Under the pieces are notes generated by a model. It was not told the origin of the DNA and did no database searches. It saw only the letters and a list, made by a program, of their open reading frames with translations. The translations under genes were made by a program, and so were the position numbers. This document shows positions 21,840 to 33,579 of a stretch of DNA of 64,000 nt, piece by piece. The stretch is from Orobanche coerulescens (taxonomy: Eukaryota > Streptophyta > Magnoliopsida > Lamiales > Orobanchaceae): assembly GCA_033398695.1 (NCBI GenBank), contig CM065810.1, forward strand, positions 145,701,858-145,765,857, read 5' to 3'. The number at the start of each line of letters is the position of its first letter. The first letter of the stretch is position 1.

Positions 21840-22847
21840 GTTAATTGTGGTGAATTTTACAAATGTGATTTGATATTGGCATTTCCGGAAATGAGTGCTT
21901 TTGATCGGTTTTCATGATTGCATGCATTGACTAAGTGTGTAAGAGGTAAGTTGTTCGTTTGGCCTACTTGGCTAGGATGGCTCTAGAGTATTTTGTTGTT
22001 TGTGTTAAATCCTTTATTTGTGGATTTTGATGTTGGGAGACGAACCTTGTGGTCGTTCTTGTGTACTGTGAGTTAATGAGATTTGGGGCTAAAATCCCAA
22101 TGGTTTTGTAAAAGTCGTTTTACGGATTTGGGGCTAAAATCCCAAACGGTTTGGTAAATGTCATTTCTCGGAAAGTAAACCTTTGGGGCGGTGACCCCTT
22201 TTGTCTTTGGATTTTGAAAAGTAGGATTTGATAATCCTAAACTGTTTTCTATTAAAACTCTCGATGGCGTTCTAAACCGTTTTATAAATTACTTCCATTG
22301 ATTTATGATATTTCGATTTTGAAATGTTTTCTCAAACTCTTGCCTCGGGAAGTACTTTTCGTTTCGTTTAGATCTTTGAGGATCCTGGTTATTGTTATTC
22401 GTGGAATGTGAATTGTATGGCTCGTATTTGCACTTTGTTCTTGCACTAGCAAAACAGTGGAGTTTTGCTAACCCCCGAGTATTCGGGGGGTGGATGTCTG
22501 TTTTTGCATTCAGGTTTTGGAGCATAACACGAATCGGCACGAAGTATGATGAAAGATGATCGATACTAATCACATGAGGAACCGTACATCGTGTGTTGGT
22601 TCGATTGTACTTTATTTTCATTGCTATATTGTTCCGTTATGCAGGTGTGGTTGTATTTTGTCCCCTGCGTGGGCATGAGTTGTATTTGCGTTGTATGTAT
22701 TTGTGGAAAGACCAAATCGGTCTACTGAGTCATTTTAGCCTGAAAGGCATGGTTGAGTTGTTATATGTCGTTACCAGCCTGGTAGATCCTTGAGGAAAGG
22801 TTCTACGGCGTGTAATATCCCTGAGCGGATTGGGGGTGTTACATAAA

Positions 22848-22859
22848 TGGTATCGGAGC
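22848..22859 (+). promoter_or_regulatory. Primer-binding site of the LARD
   Basis: TGGTATCGGAGC lies 4 bases after the 5' LTR, one base away from the iMet-type PBS TGGTATCAGAGC. Confidence 0.8.
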
Positions 22860-25142
22860 TTAGGTTGAGGAAACCTAGGCTGTCGGGTCAAGTTGTGTTG
22901 TTTGAGTCTTGTTTCGTCGGATTTTATCTGACTGAGTCGTGTCGCGACGCGTCGTTTGAGTTTGTTGGTCGTGATTAGTATCGTGGGGCGATCATCATCT
23001 TCGTGCGACCTGTGGAAGTAAGTCTCCCTTCTTTGTGTTGTGCCTCGTGTGACACGAGCTATTTTTATGATTATTTGTTAAGTGATGGAATCCTTATGTG
23101 GATTTTGATTTCACGATATGTATTTAGTCGACTCTCGTATTTGATTTATACGAGGAGTGTCGCTTGTGATGTCTTTTATTGTTGTTTTTGTCCGTTGTTG
23201 ATGATTTTCGAATCGATTTGCACGCTTTACAAGTTCTCTTGTGGAAGCCTTGTGCTTATACACGATCGACTTGTTCACTAGCGTCTTGGGAGGGTCTTTA
23301 GAGGCCTCGAATGGGGTCAGTGGTTTTGTTCTGAATGTGGTATTTTATCGTTTATTTCCGTTTAAAGACATATTGTCTTGATTTTAAACGTTTTGATGCG
23401 TGTACTAGGAGTTGTTTTAGTAAACGTCGATATGAGTGAGTTTTGGGCATTCTGGCCTATTGGATTTTGAAAACCTTGAGTATCTTGGTAAAATAAATTT
23501 CGAGACATACTTTTCAAATGAGTTATTTTCTTGTGGTACATCCAAGGTGCCACAATATATTTCAAAAATTTTCTACTTCGAGGACCAAAATGCTTTGAGA
23601 TATTTTCAATATTTTAGAAACACTTTTATTTAGACCCGAGGGTCGAATATTCTGAAAGTTTTCACTAAGAGAAAGTGTCCTCATTTTTATCAAATGCGAA
23701 ATGGTTTTCCCAAAGTCTCGATAACGACGTTTCACGTTTGTACTATTTGAAAGGTGATACTCAAGATCAACCGGTATTCTTCAAATTATTTTCAAAATGA
23801 GGTTTTCGTTTTTAAAACCTATCCATTCCCGTTTGAGGGCTGGGTATGTATGTATGATGTTCGCGTTGTCATTTTGATACTTTCTCCCGAGTATGATCGA
23901 ATTGGCGGTGTGAGCGTTGAGTCGCTTTCCACACATTGGTTGTGCTAGCCCCCTGTGAGAGGCGGGATGTTGGTGTTGAATGTTGTCGCCTCGTGGTGAT
24001 TTCTGCGTTATCGCGCATGTGCGAGCTGTTAGAGCTTGGTATGGTATGACCGTGTGCATCGGTGATCGTTCCGTTATATGTCGATTGTTTAATGTCTTGT
24101 TACCTTGCTCCCGTTTTTGTGAAATTCGTGGACGAGGTCGGAGGTAATGCCCGTACTATTTTGACTTCTGTATTTTCTCTTTCTCCAGTCTATCGATTCG
24201 CTCATGTTCGTTGATACTTTATGAACTTGTTCTGTATTTCGGTTTCATCGTCCGAACGAACTGTGATCTTGTTGTGGGTCGATCTGGTTATCGGTGTGAC
24301 TTTTTCGGGTTCAGTTCGATTCTTGTGAACCTTGTTCGGGAGTGACATCATCTGGTTCTACTAGTTCTTTTATTCGAAGTGGATCGGATTTGGAACTCTT
24401 GTGTTTCCGACTCTGTCGAATCATTATGTTCGTTGACATTTCTGAGCTTGTCCTGCCCCTTGTTTTTGTTTATCGAACGAGTGTGGTATTGTTTCGGAAT
24501 AACTCGTTTGTCGTTGTGACTTTTTAATTGCTATTCCCTTTCCTGTGGATCTTATGTGAATGCACATCCTGTTGTTTTCACCGGATCATATATTGTCTCG
24601 AGTCGAGATGTGAACCTTGGAGTTGTTGTTTGAACTTTATTGTTCTTCGTGATTCGAACATGATTCTTCGATTTTTGTTGTCTCGATCGTTGTGGTTCGA
24701 TCGTTTGATTGTTCGGTTTTTATTGATCTCGTTCCGTGATTGGTGAACATTCAGGCTCCTTCGTAATTCCCTTCAGTTCGGGAAATTAGTTTCGTTTTCG
24801 ATCTTCCAGCCCTTAGGCGGTGGAATTCCGTATTTGTTCAGCGTTTGGCTCGCGTTTTGATCAATGTACCGTTAGGTTGGTCAATCGTATTGGTTTTCAT
24901 TCGTTGTGTTTTGTGATTGTCGGATAATTGACTTGGCTATATTATCCGTTTGATGACGCTTGTCACTTGTTGGTTTTATTATATCCCTAACGGCGACGTT
25001 GCGTTGGTCGCCGTGGAGCGTGTTTTCACGCCGTATATTCCTTTGCATTGTTTGTGACATTTCGCCGTTGGGCGTTAGTTACGCATTCTTGTGTGTCTCG
25101 TTGAGTTTTCCTGGCGGAATATTTCTTCCCCCTACTTGTTTT

Positions 25143-25179
25143 AAGTTTCGGGACGAAACTTCTTTTAAGGAGGGTAGAA
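25143..25179 (+). promoter_or_regulatory. Hairpin and polypurine tract of the LARD
   Basis: AAGTTTCGGGACGAAACTT (25143-25161) is a perfect 7-bp stem with a 5-base loop. It is followed by CTTTTAAGGAGGGTAGAA, which touches the 3' LTR at 25180. The layout equals that of the coding chromoviruses, although this element has no coding sequence that could have conserved it. Confidence 0.65.
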
Positions 25180-28100
25180 TGTAATATCCGCAATTTTCGA
25201 TTTTCGGTAAATTTCTTTTTTTTCGGCGGAAGTCTGTTTTGACGACTCGCTCATGTCCGTTTCGTCATTCTGAGAATGATTAATTCTACACTTTTTGTCA
25301 TCCGAGTTTGTTTCGGTGTTGTTTTGTTGAGTTATGTGCTTTTTAGCGACTTTTCCGCACTTGAGTTCGATTCTTGCGAATCTCGTTCGAAACTGCTGTT
25401 TTGAGTTTCCCGTAAGTCCGTTTAACTTTGTTAGACGTGTTGTGAACTTCGGTTTGATTATTTGATCACGTATCGTGATTTCCGGGCGTTTTGGGCCATT
25501 TTGTAATTTCTTGAAAGTTACGGGTATCCGTATCTGTAATTGTTGCCTCGACCCGTTTCTTGGTCGCGTATGACTAATTATGGTATTATGTTTTCATTTC
25601 GGGTCGTTGATGTTGTCCGCGAACTTTTCGTCGTGTTCGTTCCGTGCGTTTTCGGAAATCGGGTCGTCGAGCCCTGACGGTTATGGATCGCCGGACGGTG
25701 GCGATGGCCGGACGATTGCGGGCACCGGCCGACGGTGCGGCAGAACCGGCGTAAGCGCACGCCACGGCCGGAAGGCTGCGCGCTAACCGGCAGTGTAGCG
25801 ACGCCGCCGGTGGCCTAGCGACGCTATCGGGCCGGACAGTGGGGTTTCGAGGTTCGGACTCGGTCAGACCGGGTAGCGGAAGCGCCATCGCTTGGCCGTA
25901 GCGCACGCTAACGGCAGGGTAGCGACGCCGCGGCCGACTAGCGACGTTACACGGGTGAGTTTGTCACCCAGCTGCTATCGGGTAGTCGGCTAGCGCGCGC
26001 AGGCTTCCGGCCGTAGCGCACGCTAGCGGGAGTCGGGCGGCCGAGTCATGGTCGGCAGAATTTGGTCGGTGGTTCCGGGTCATGCGGGCCATGGCCGAGA
26101 GTGCTCGGCCGGTACTGGCCGATAGCGCACACTAGTCCGGGAAGGCTAGCGCACGCTAGTTCCGCCAAAGATATATATGATGACATACCACATTTCATTT
26201 CATTTTCATTCCCTTCCTTCTCCTTCCGCGAATGGCGATTCATGGGTGAAGCCATGTTGTTTAACAACAAATCCATGAAGTCCTTGAGTTCATAACATCA
26301 ATCGATCGTCCGTTATCAACCTTTGATCCAAATGAATCAAGGTAATCTTTCTTAGAACCCTAATTTCGTGAATTTGGGGATTTTTGCATTTTGTCGATTC
26401 GTTCCGTGTTGTTGATTAATTCATGATGGGTATGATTAATCTTGATAGTATTCTTGTGTTTAACATCATTTAATCTATTGTTCTTCGTCGAATCGAAGTA
26501 TAATTCTTGATTCCCTTCGAATTGACTTTTTGGGGATTTGTCCCCGATCTCGTTTTTCATCCGTTTTCGATGGATCGATTATGGTTAAATGATGTTGTTA
26601 AACATATTCTATGGATTGTATATCCATATTTCAACTTGGAATTCCGTTTTCGGGTTTTGACGGAACGAATCGTGTTCTTGGCCGTTTTGGGGGAAATCCG
26701 TGAACTTTCGTCATTCGTTCTTTGAATTCAACGGCTTTGAGTCGTGTTATGGAATTCATTTCATTGTTATTATTTGTCCTTCGTAGTTTGTGAACGTGAG
26801 TTGGCGTTCGGTGGAGTCGGCGGGTCCGTAGTCGGTTCGGGCCAACCTACTTCGGTCGATTCTCCGCATTGTTCTTATTCGAGGCAAGTACCTTGCCCAT
26901 ACTTTTCTCGTTTTATGGATATAATTTGATCGGTGGTCGTCTTGATGCGTTTGTTTGGTTATTTGAAATGAAGTTTCAAAAGATTTCGGTTTGGCCTCGT
27001 TAAAGGCTCTCTTTCAAAACGCGTGTGTGTTTTGTGAACGTTGTGTTTTGGGAATTTATTATGATTTGATTATTTTGAACGTTGAAGGATTTGATGATGA
27101 TACTCCTATTGTTTAAAGTTATGGAATCGTGTATTCCGTATTTAATCCTGTTATTGTGTTTTGAAGAGTTTGATAATGGTGTCGAGTTAATGGCCATCTC
27201 TAGTGAGTATTCTTAATGAACTTACATTCTTAGCATATTAGTATTGCATGAGTAACGTGTGTGTGTGTATGCTCACTACGGGTTAGATCCGACGGGGTCT
27301 CGGTAGGGGTCCACGGAGGTGTGGATCGACGAGCTTTGCTTTTAACCACTACGGGTTAGATCCGACGGGGTCTCGGTAGGGGTCCACGGAGGTGTGGATC
27401 GACGGTTAATTGTGGTGAATTTTACAAATGTGATTTGATATTGGCATTTCCGAAAATGAGTGCTTTTGATCGGTTTTCATGATTGCATGCATTGACTAAG
27501 TGTGTAAGAGGTAAGTTGTTCGTTTGGCCTACTTGGCTAGGATGGCTCTAGAGTATTTTGTTGTTTGTGTTAAATCCTTTATTTGTGGATTTTGATGTTG
27601 GGAGACGAACCTTGTGGTCGTTCTTGTGTACTGTGAGTTAATGAGATTTGGGGCTAAAATCCCAATGGTTTTGTAAAAGTCGTTTTACGGATTTTGGGCT
27701 AAAATCCCAAACGGTTTGGTAAATGTCATTTCTCGGAAAGTAAACCTTTGGGGCGGTGACCCCTTTTGTCTTTGGATTTTGAAAAGTAGGATTTGATAAT
27801 CCTAAACTGTTTTCTATTAAAACTCTCGATGGCGTTCTAAACCGTTTTATAAATTACTTCCATTGATTTATGATATTTCGATTTTGAAATGTTTTCTCAA
27901 ACTCTTGCCTCGGGAAGTACTTTTCGTTTCGTTTAGATCTTTGAGGATCCTGGTTATTGTTATTCGTGGAATGTGAATTGTATGGCTCGTATTTGCACTT
28001 TGTTCTTGCACTAGCAAAACGGTGGAGTTTGCTAACCCCGAGTATTCGGGGGTAGATGTCTGTTTTTGCATTCGGGTTTTGGAGCATAACACGGGGTCGG

Positions 28101-28408
28101 CACGAAGGATGATGAAAGATGATCGATACTAATCACATGAGGAACCGTACATCGTGTGTTGGTTCGATTGTACTTTATTTTCCGCTGCTATATTGTTCCC
28201 GTTGTACGGGTGTGGTTGTATTTTGTCCCCTGCGTGGGCATGAGTTGTATTTGCGTTGTATGTATTTGTGGAAAGACCAAATCGGTCTACTGAGTCATTT
28301 TAGCCTGAAAGGCATGGTTGAGTTGTTATATGTCGTTACCAGCCTGGTAGATCCTTGAGGAAAGGTTCTACGGCGTGTAATATCCCTGAGCGGATTGGGG
28401 GTGTTACA
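25180..28408 (+). repeat. 3' LTR of the LARD (3229 bp)
   Basis: It is nearly identical to 19615-22843. Most differences are small indels in the GC-rich palindrome block and near 28020-28190. It ends GGTGTTACA before the ACGAC duplication. Confidence 0.88.
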
Positions 28409-28413
28409 ACGAC

Positions 28414-28696
28414 GAGGGTGCAGAGTGATGTTCCGGCCGGGTTTATTATCTGTTGTTGGATATTTTAATAAGTACTCGAGTACGTCGTAATTTGTGATGT
28501 TTGGATTTCAGTGGTGTATTAATATTCTTCATTTGGATATTTGTATTTTCGGTAATGAACCAGAACCGTCGTATTGTATTTCAGTGATTTCATAATTTGG
28601 TATCTGTCATTGTCTTTTCATTTATTTAGCCTTGTAAATTCATATGTAAAGGATTTACGGCGCTGTAATATTCCTGAATATATCGAGGGTGTTACA
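28414..28696 (+). repeat. 3' LTR of the chromovirus, last part
   Basis: It matches the last 283 bases of the 5' LTR (12324-12606) and ends GGTGTTACA directly before the GTATT duplication at 28697. Confidence 0.88.
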
Positions 28697-30444
28697 GTAT
28701 TTGTGCTGTATTCCATTTTCCAAATAGTATTGCTTTATAAAGCGGTGAGTGAATTCTGTACCTCTGTCCGAACGAATGGACATGATACTCAACCCTTTTT
28801 CATTCTGAAGCTTTCTCAGGTGCTCGGGCAGCTTTGATGTTGTTTCCTTCTTCTTGCTTAGGAATATTGTCCAAGCATACCTAGAATAATCATCAACAAT
28901 AACAAGATAGTATTTCTTACCTCCCAAACTTACCGGGTCTACAGGACCATAGAGATCCATGTGTAGCATTTATAGAACTCTGTGAGTGGAATGGTAGGAT
29001 TTGCTCTTCAGGGTGGTCTTGATTTGCTTGCCTTTCTGACAGGGTCCACATACGCTGTCATTTTGGAATGAAACATTTGGCAAACCTCTAACCATTCCCT
29101 GCCTGTAAAGCTTGTTGATAGTCTTGAAGTTGACATGAGACATCCTCTTGTGCCATAGCCAGCTTAGACCTGCAGTGCCTTTGGCAACAAAACAAGGAAT
29201 TGTGGAGCTCGTAGGCATCCAGTCAGCAATATACATATTACCTGATCTGCTTCTTGTGAGCAGAACTTCTTTGGTTAGGATGTTCTTGACTCTACATCTA
29301 TATAGAACTTCACCGAGAACTGTTTGTCATAGAACTAGCTAATACTAAGTAGATTGTACTGTAAGCCTTCAACATAAGCTACATCGGTGACTTTGAATTT
29401 TCCTACAAGTAGGGTCCCCTTCCCTCTTGTTCTTCCTTTAGATTTATCACCGAAGTGCACTTTTGGACCGCGACCTTCTACGTAGTCTGACAGCTTGGTT
29501 TTATCTCCTGTCATGTGCTGAGAACATCCGCTGTCTAAGTACCAGACGTCCTTCTCTAAGATGTCCTGTATGCAAATAAATTAGGTAGATTTAGGTCCCC
29601 TTTGATTATTGGGTCCATGGATGTTAGTGCCTTTAGGAACCTAGATTTTCCTGACAGCAATAGGTTTACTGTAGGATGGTTTAGGTCCGTAGTTGCGATT
29701 TCTACGTGGGGCATGTACGTAGTCTCTATAACCATGATAATTATTATGCATGTAAAATTCAGGGTTATTATTATTAATCCAGTACAAATGCCGTCTTGGA
29801 GGTGGAGCCATTTTCTTTGGCCTTACAGCTTGCCTTCTGGGTCTCCAGTTGGATTCCCAAAGCTGTTGTTGATAATGTGAGGATATTTGCTTTCGCGAGG
29901 GATAATGCGGCTCCTGTATCCAATACCTAGGCGTGTTGTACTGAAAGTACTGCCGTGCGGACCTTTGATATTGGGATACATCCTTCTTTCTGAACGACTG
30001 TTGGCGCTGTTGATATGCTCGGGAAGCATGGTGTTGGGTACGCCTTACCGGTCTGAATGGCTAGTGATTCCTTTGTCTGGAATGTGACTGTGGTGGCGGA
30101 ATGGCAGCTTTTGCAGTTCATGGTGCAACGGGTTCCTTCACAGGACTCGAAATTTCTTCCGATACAGGAATGGGTTCCACACCCCTGACAAACACGGTAC
30201 TAGTTTTCCCTTTATTGGAAAATGAGCTGTATCCTAAGCCACTTTTATCATGAGCATGTTGTCTAGTGCTTAGAATTTCTTCCATTCTTTTGGATGATTT
30301 CTCGAAAGATTTCAGAATGGTCTCAAGTTCTCCTTCTCGTTTTTCGAGAGTTTTTACTTTAGCTTGAAGCAGAACAAAATCATTTGTCTTGCTTTCACTA
30401 TGAGATTTAGTCTCACTTAGTTCATGAGCAAGCTGATGATTGCT
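28697..30444 (-). pseudogene. Sirevirus protease and integrase N-terminal half
   Basis: Minus-strand motifs in order: the protease WYLDSGCSQHMTGD (about 29555-29510), a pre-integrase zinc region LWHKRMSHVN...CGPCQKGKQ (about 29160-29020), and the integrase core with MDLYGP (first Asp, about 28960) and RSDRGTEF (second Asp, about 28780). Coding stops at the chromovirus edge in LENGIQHKY and resumes at 10230 in the same protein. Stops occur, for instance just before 28969 and in the protease-upstream segment. The gag-protease linker (29600-30440) is badly shifted. Confidence 0.8.
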
Positions 30445-31873
30445 CTACATGAGTTTTTCATAATTAACTTTGTTGTTTTCACAATCAACAGACATATTTT
30501 CATAGTTTACTTTCAGCAAGTCGTTTTCTTCTTTCAGCTCTAAGTTAGAAAGTTGGAGCTGCATATTTTCATTTTTCAATGTCTCATGGGCCTTTTGAAT
30601 GTTCTTAAACTCATTCATCATGTTTGCAAAAGTATGAGATGCAATGGTAGGAATAGATGAGGTTGAGCTTACCTCATCATCACTATCTTCATCTTCCGGA
30701 ATGTCTTTGGCCATAAAGCACATATAGGCTTTATCTTCGAAATCATCATCAGATGAATCACTATCAGTGACTACCTGAAGACATTCTTCGGACATTGATA
30801 GTGCGGGGGAGGTATCTGATTCACTAATCAGGGCCTTGAGCTTGTTTTTTCCAAGCACGTCTTCTTTCATCCTTTTCTTGTTGCTCGGCTTCCGGCAACC
30901 TTTGAACTTTAGGATGAGGACATTTGTTTGCATAATGTCCTAGTTTCCTGCAATTATAACACAGGTTAGCATCACCAGAGGAAGTTTCGGTACTTACCTT
31001 GTGAGCAGGCTTGGGCCTGTATGGAGTCTTTCCCTACTGCTTGATAAACTTCTTGAACTTATGCATGAGGAGCGCCATTTCGTCTTGTGACAGGATGTCG
31101 TCGTCGCTGTCAGCATTCTTGTGAATGGGCTTTGATGAGCTCGGCATGCTGTGTCTTCAGTTGGATACAGCGGCTAATGTTGTAGTCCTGGCGGAAGATT
31201 CTTCAGCTTTCTCTCTCCTGTCTATATCGTACTCAAATGCTTTGAGGTCAGAAAAGAGATCAAAAGTAGATATTTCACTAAGATTGCACGACACACGCAT
31301 AGCTGTGGTCTTAATGTCCCATCGGGCAGGGAGACATCTGAAAATTTTTAAGTTCTTCTCCCTTTGGGTATAAATCTTGCCTAATGCTTCAAGTTCACCA
31401 ACAATGCCAGTGAATCTGAGGTCAAGTTCCTCAAGTGTTTCAGTTGGTTTCATTTTAAAGGATTCGAATTGCTGAGTTAATTTTGAAATCTTGTTTTCTT
31501 TTGAGACCTCAGTTCCCTCATAAGTTAACTTGAGTTTATCTCAGATATCCTTGGCTGTTTTATAGCTCTTTACCTTTGAGAACGTGCCTTTGTCAAGAGT
31601 GACAAATAACGCATTCTTCGCAATATTATCGGGGTTGGCGCGCTTTCTATCATCAGAAGTCCATTGTTCGCGCTCTTTCTCGAGCATCTCTGCATGAGCC
31701 TGGCCTTCAATCCTTGGGACCGTATTTACCTTGATGATCTTTACGGGGCCATCCTGTATAACAAAAATCATCTCTTCGTGCATTGCTGCAAGATGAGCCT
31801 CCATCCTAATTCTCCAATCGTCAAACTCGTTAATAGAAAACATGAGGACTTTATTGATCATTGATGTATCCAT
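30445..31873 (-). pseudogene. Sirevirus gag (frameshifted)
   Basis: The ATG at 31873 opens a typical Sirevirus gag: FDDWRIRMEAHLAAMHEEM near the start, WTSDDRKRANPDNIAKNALF, one stop near 31541, then KMKPTETLEELDLRFTGIV (about 31450) and a region ending before a shifted CCHC knuckle CYNCRKLGHYANKC (about 30965-30920). The last third is acidic (DSDSSDDDFEDKAYMCFM) with a Leu/Asn/Glu-rich probable coiled coil (30620-30460). At least two frameshifts and one stop prevent a full protein. Confidence 0.8.
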
Positions 31874-31899
31874 ATGAGAATATAGGGAAGAAAAAGACT

Positions 31900-32906
31900 G
31901 TTTTACAAAAATAAGTGATTATTTTTATTATAAATACTAGGTACACAACTATGTATTTATAATCAAACCTATCAATGTATCGTTCACACAGATTGATACA
32001 ATGATCGAAGCTTTCAACCATTCACACGGATTGGTTTAGGCTTTCACTTGACTAATCATCTTCACAAACACTTCCGAAGCTTTGTCTCTTCAATGCAAGT
32101 CCGTCACACACAGTTCGGGAAAAGCAATGCTTTCTCAGTCCACACAGGGCTGATGGGTTTGTTCAATGATAGAATGATGGTTTGAACAAACAACTTGACT
32201 TTCTTGATCTTTAGCTGATGGTGTGTTATTCAATGTTGATCACTTGGATATTTCTTCTCTCAGAATAGCAGTATACTTGAAGAAATATGTTTGCTCAGAT
32301 ATATTCTTGTAAGTACTTCTTGGTTAGATGTGAGTTCGTGTGTGCCTGATCTCCAAACTCTTGGGGATATATATATAGCCTTTGAATAGATCCGTTGAGA
32401 TTGATCCGTTGAGATTGATCCGTTGAGCAAAATTCTGTGACAACTAGATAGTTGACTTGTATAGACCAAGATCCGGATTTTGCGTGGTTTGAAGATCTCT
32501 GTCAGCTTCAGTATTTAAATATTTTATCCTTTCAGTATTTAAATACTTTTTTATCAAACGGGACTTGACTTTAGCGAATTCCAAAGATTCCTTTTCAGAC
32601 AGTCTTTAGTCCTGTTTCGATGTGTATTGAAGGTCTCAATACTTCACAGCTTGAATGTTGTATCCATTTATGCTGCAGGATATAAAGGAGAGGTCGTTGT
32701 ATGGAATGTTTGCTGTATGAAGGGACAGCTTCCATACTTGGCGCTTTTAGACTCTTGTTGTTGTATGATGGCATGATGATAAGTCCTCGAGACAGGATCA
32801 GCAACTTCAATAGGACTTTCGATACAGCAGCTTGCTGTATGCTAGACTGGCACATTGTCAAAACACTTTATCAAAATCTTTCGATACGGGGATTGTTATC
32901 CCAACA
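31900..32906 (-). repeat. 5' LTR of the Sirevirus (inner edge unclear)
   Basis: The minus strand begins TGTTGGGATAACAATCCCCG at 32906. Shared stretches such as CACACGGATTGGTTTAGGC show homology to the LTR at 45266-46420. The inner end and PBS are missing or deleted between about 31875 and 31920, because no TGGTATCAGAGC complement is found next to gag. A TATATATATAG box lies near 32370-32380. Confidence 0.6.
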
Positions 32907-32933
32907 ACTACTTCATTATTGTTGATCTAATTA

Positions 32934-33549
32934 TCACCCAAATGAGAAGCGCCCTTCTAAGAGAAGTGTGAATGTAATAAACCCTAAACACAATAGTGTG
33001 AATGGAATATATATAATCTTAAATATTTCACAATCATAAAGAATAAAAACATCACAAAAATCATGACCACATATAACGTGTCTGATTCCGATAGCAGCAA
33101 CATGACTCTCATGCTTTGATTGCAGAAGATGTTTTTTTAACGGGTCAGCAACATTGTCATCCATCGGCACTTTGCATATTTGCATATCACCTCGCTTAAT
33201 GATATCTTGTATCAGGTGATATTTACTTTCTACATTTTTGGATTGATAACTTCTTCGCTTCTTTGCTTGTGCGATTGCTCCATTATTATTGCACTAGAGA
33301 ACCACTGGGTCGACTATACTAGGAATCATAAAAGTTCTTCAATGAACTTTTTGATCCAAATGGCTTCCTTTGCAGCTTCTCAGGCAGTAACATACTCGGC
33401 CTCAGTTGCAGATCAGTGGTAGTGTTATGCTTGGAACTCCTCCATCTAACTGCACCCCCATTTAGACTGAAGACGTAACCAGATTGTGATTGGAAATTAT
33501 CTTTGTTTATTTGGAAACTCCCTAACAACCAATTACGTTTGTCCACCAT
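32934..33549 (-). pseudogene. Copia RNase H fragment
   Basis: It contains FQINKDNFQSQSGYVFSLNGGAVRWRSSKHNTT-type sequence (split here across positions 33530-33420), which is the start of copia RNase H, and ends with VPMDDNVADPLKKHL, the usual C-terminal motif (NVADPLTK). Stops and shifts separate the two. Confidence 0.7.
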
Positions 33550-33579
33550 AAATCAGAAATTTATCTTTAATCATTTTTC

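Larger units (their letters stand above)
19615..22843 (+). repeat. 5' LTR of the LARD (3229 bp)
   Basis: Order: a U3 start, a GC-rich block with TAGCGCACGCTA palindromes (about 20160-20600), a TATATATAT box at 20602-20610, a GT donor-like site at 20778, a GC donor-like site AG|GCAAGT at 21323, a tandem pair at 21709-21839, a hairpin ACCCCCGA-GTAT-TCGGGGG near 22465-22490, a TTCAG|G site at 22513, and the end GTTACA. Short open frames here are not protein-like. Confidence 0.85.
22844..25179 (+). other. Non-coding interior of the LARD
   Basis: No gag, protease, RT or integrase motif is visible in either direction. The interior begins with a PBS (TGGTATCGGAGC, 22848-22859), then a GTAAGT donor at 23018 in the same context as the leader donor of the coding elements. 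Most of the rest is T-rich with many TCG words. It ends with the hairpin and PPT. Short open frames (for example 23003-23281) are hydrophobic because of T-richness and match nothing known. Confidence 0.75.
19615..28408 (+). mobile_element. LARD: large non-coding LTR retrotransposon derivative
   Basis: Two 3229-bp LTRs (19615-22843 and 25180-28408) flank a 2336-bp interior with no recognisable protein. Ends are TGTAATATCC...GTTACA, with a perfect duplication ACGAC (19610-19614 and 28409-28413) in the chromovirus 3' LTR. PBS, leader donor site, PPT and the PPT-side hairpin are kept. The LTR 5' end is homologous to the minus-strand chromovirus LTR ending at 58527: both begin TGTAATATCCGCA and share CTTTTTGTCATCCGAG. 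The LARD is therefore probably a deletion derivative mobilised by that family. The LTRs are nearly identical, so this is among the youngest insertions here. Confidence 0.88.
10236..28696 (+). mobile_element. Tekay/Del-like Ty3/gypsy chromovirus carrying a nested LARD
   Basis: LTRs start TGTAATATC and end GTTACA. The flanks are perfect 5-bp duplications GTATT (10231-10235 and 28697-28701) inside the Sirevirus integrase. Parts: LTR 10236-12606, iMet-type PBS, leader intron signals, gag-pol 12841-17481, hairpin, PPT, and a 3' LTR split by the LARD (17517-19614 and 28414-28696). Without the LARD the element is about 9.7 kb. Long LTRs (about 2.37 kb), single-frame gag-pol and a C-terminal chromodomain-like end place it in the Tekay/Del chromovirus lineage (family inference). 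Gag-pol has nine in-frame stops, so it is dead. Confidence 0.88.
1..32906 (-). mobile_element. Sirevirus-type Ty1/copia retrotransposon, 5' LTR to env-like ORF, cut by two insertions
   Basis: The element reads right to left: 5' LTR (about 31900-32906), gag (31873-30445), protease and integrase N-half (30444-28697), rest of integrase, RT and RNase H (10230-7870), a multi-PPT spacer, then a long env-like ORF (7128 to below 1). Insertions at 1934-6472 and 10236-28696 have perfect 5-bp duplications (GCAGG; GTATT), which proves the pieces belong together. About 9.9 kb of its own sequence lies in the window, typical of a Sirevirus missing only its 3' end. Family signs are the gag type, the protease motif WYLDSGCSQHMTGD, repeated polypurine tracts after pol and an env-like ORF after them. 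The 3' LTR should lie just left of base 1. Confidence 0.85.

Noticed and set aside
23003..25184. Several 60-90 codon open frames in the LARD interior
   Set aside because: They are hydrophobic and Cys/Phe/Leu-rich because the DNA is T-rich. They carry no known domain and are not arranged like gag or pol.
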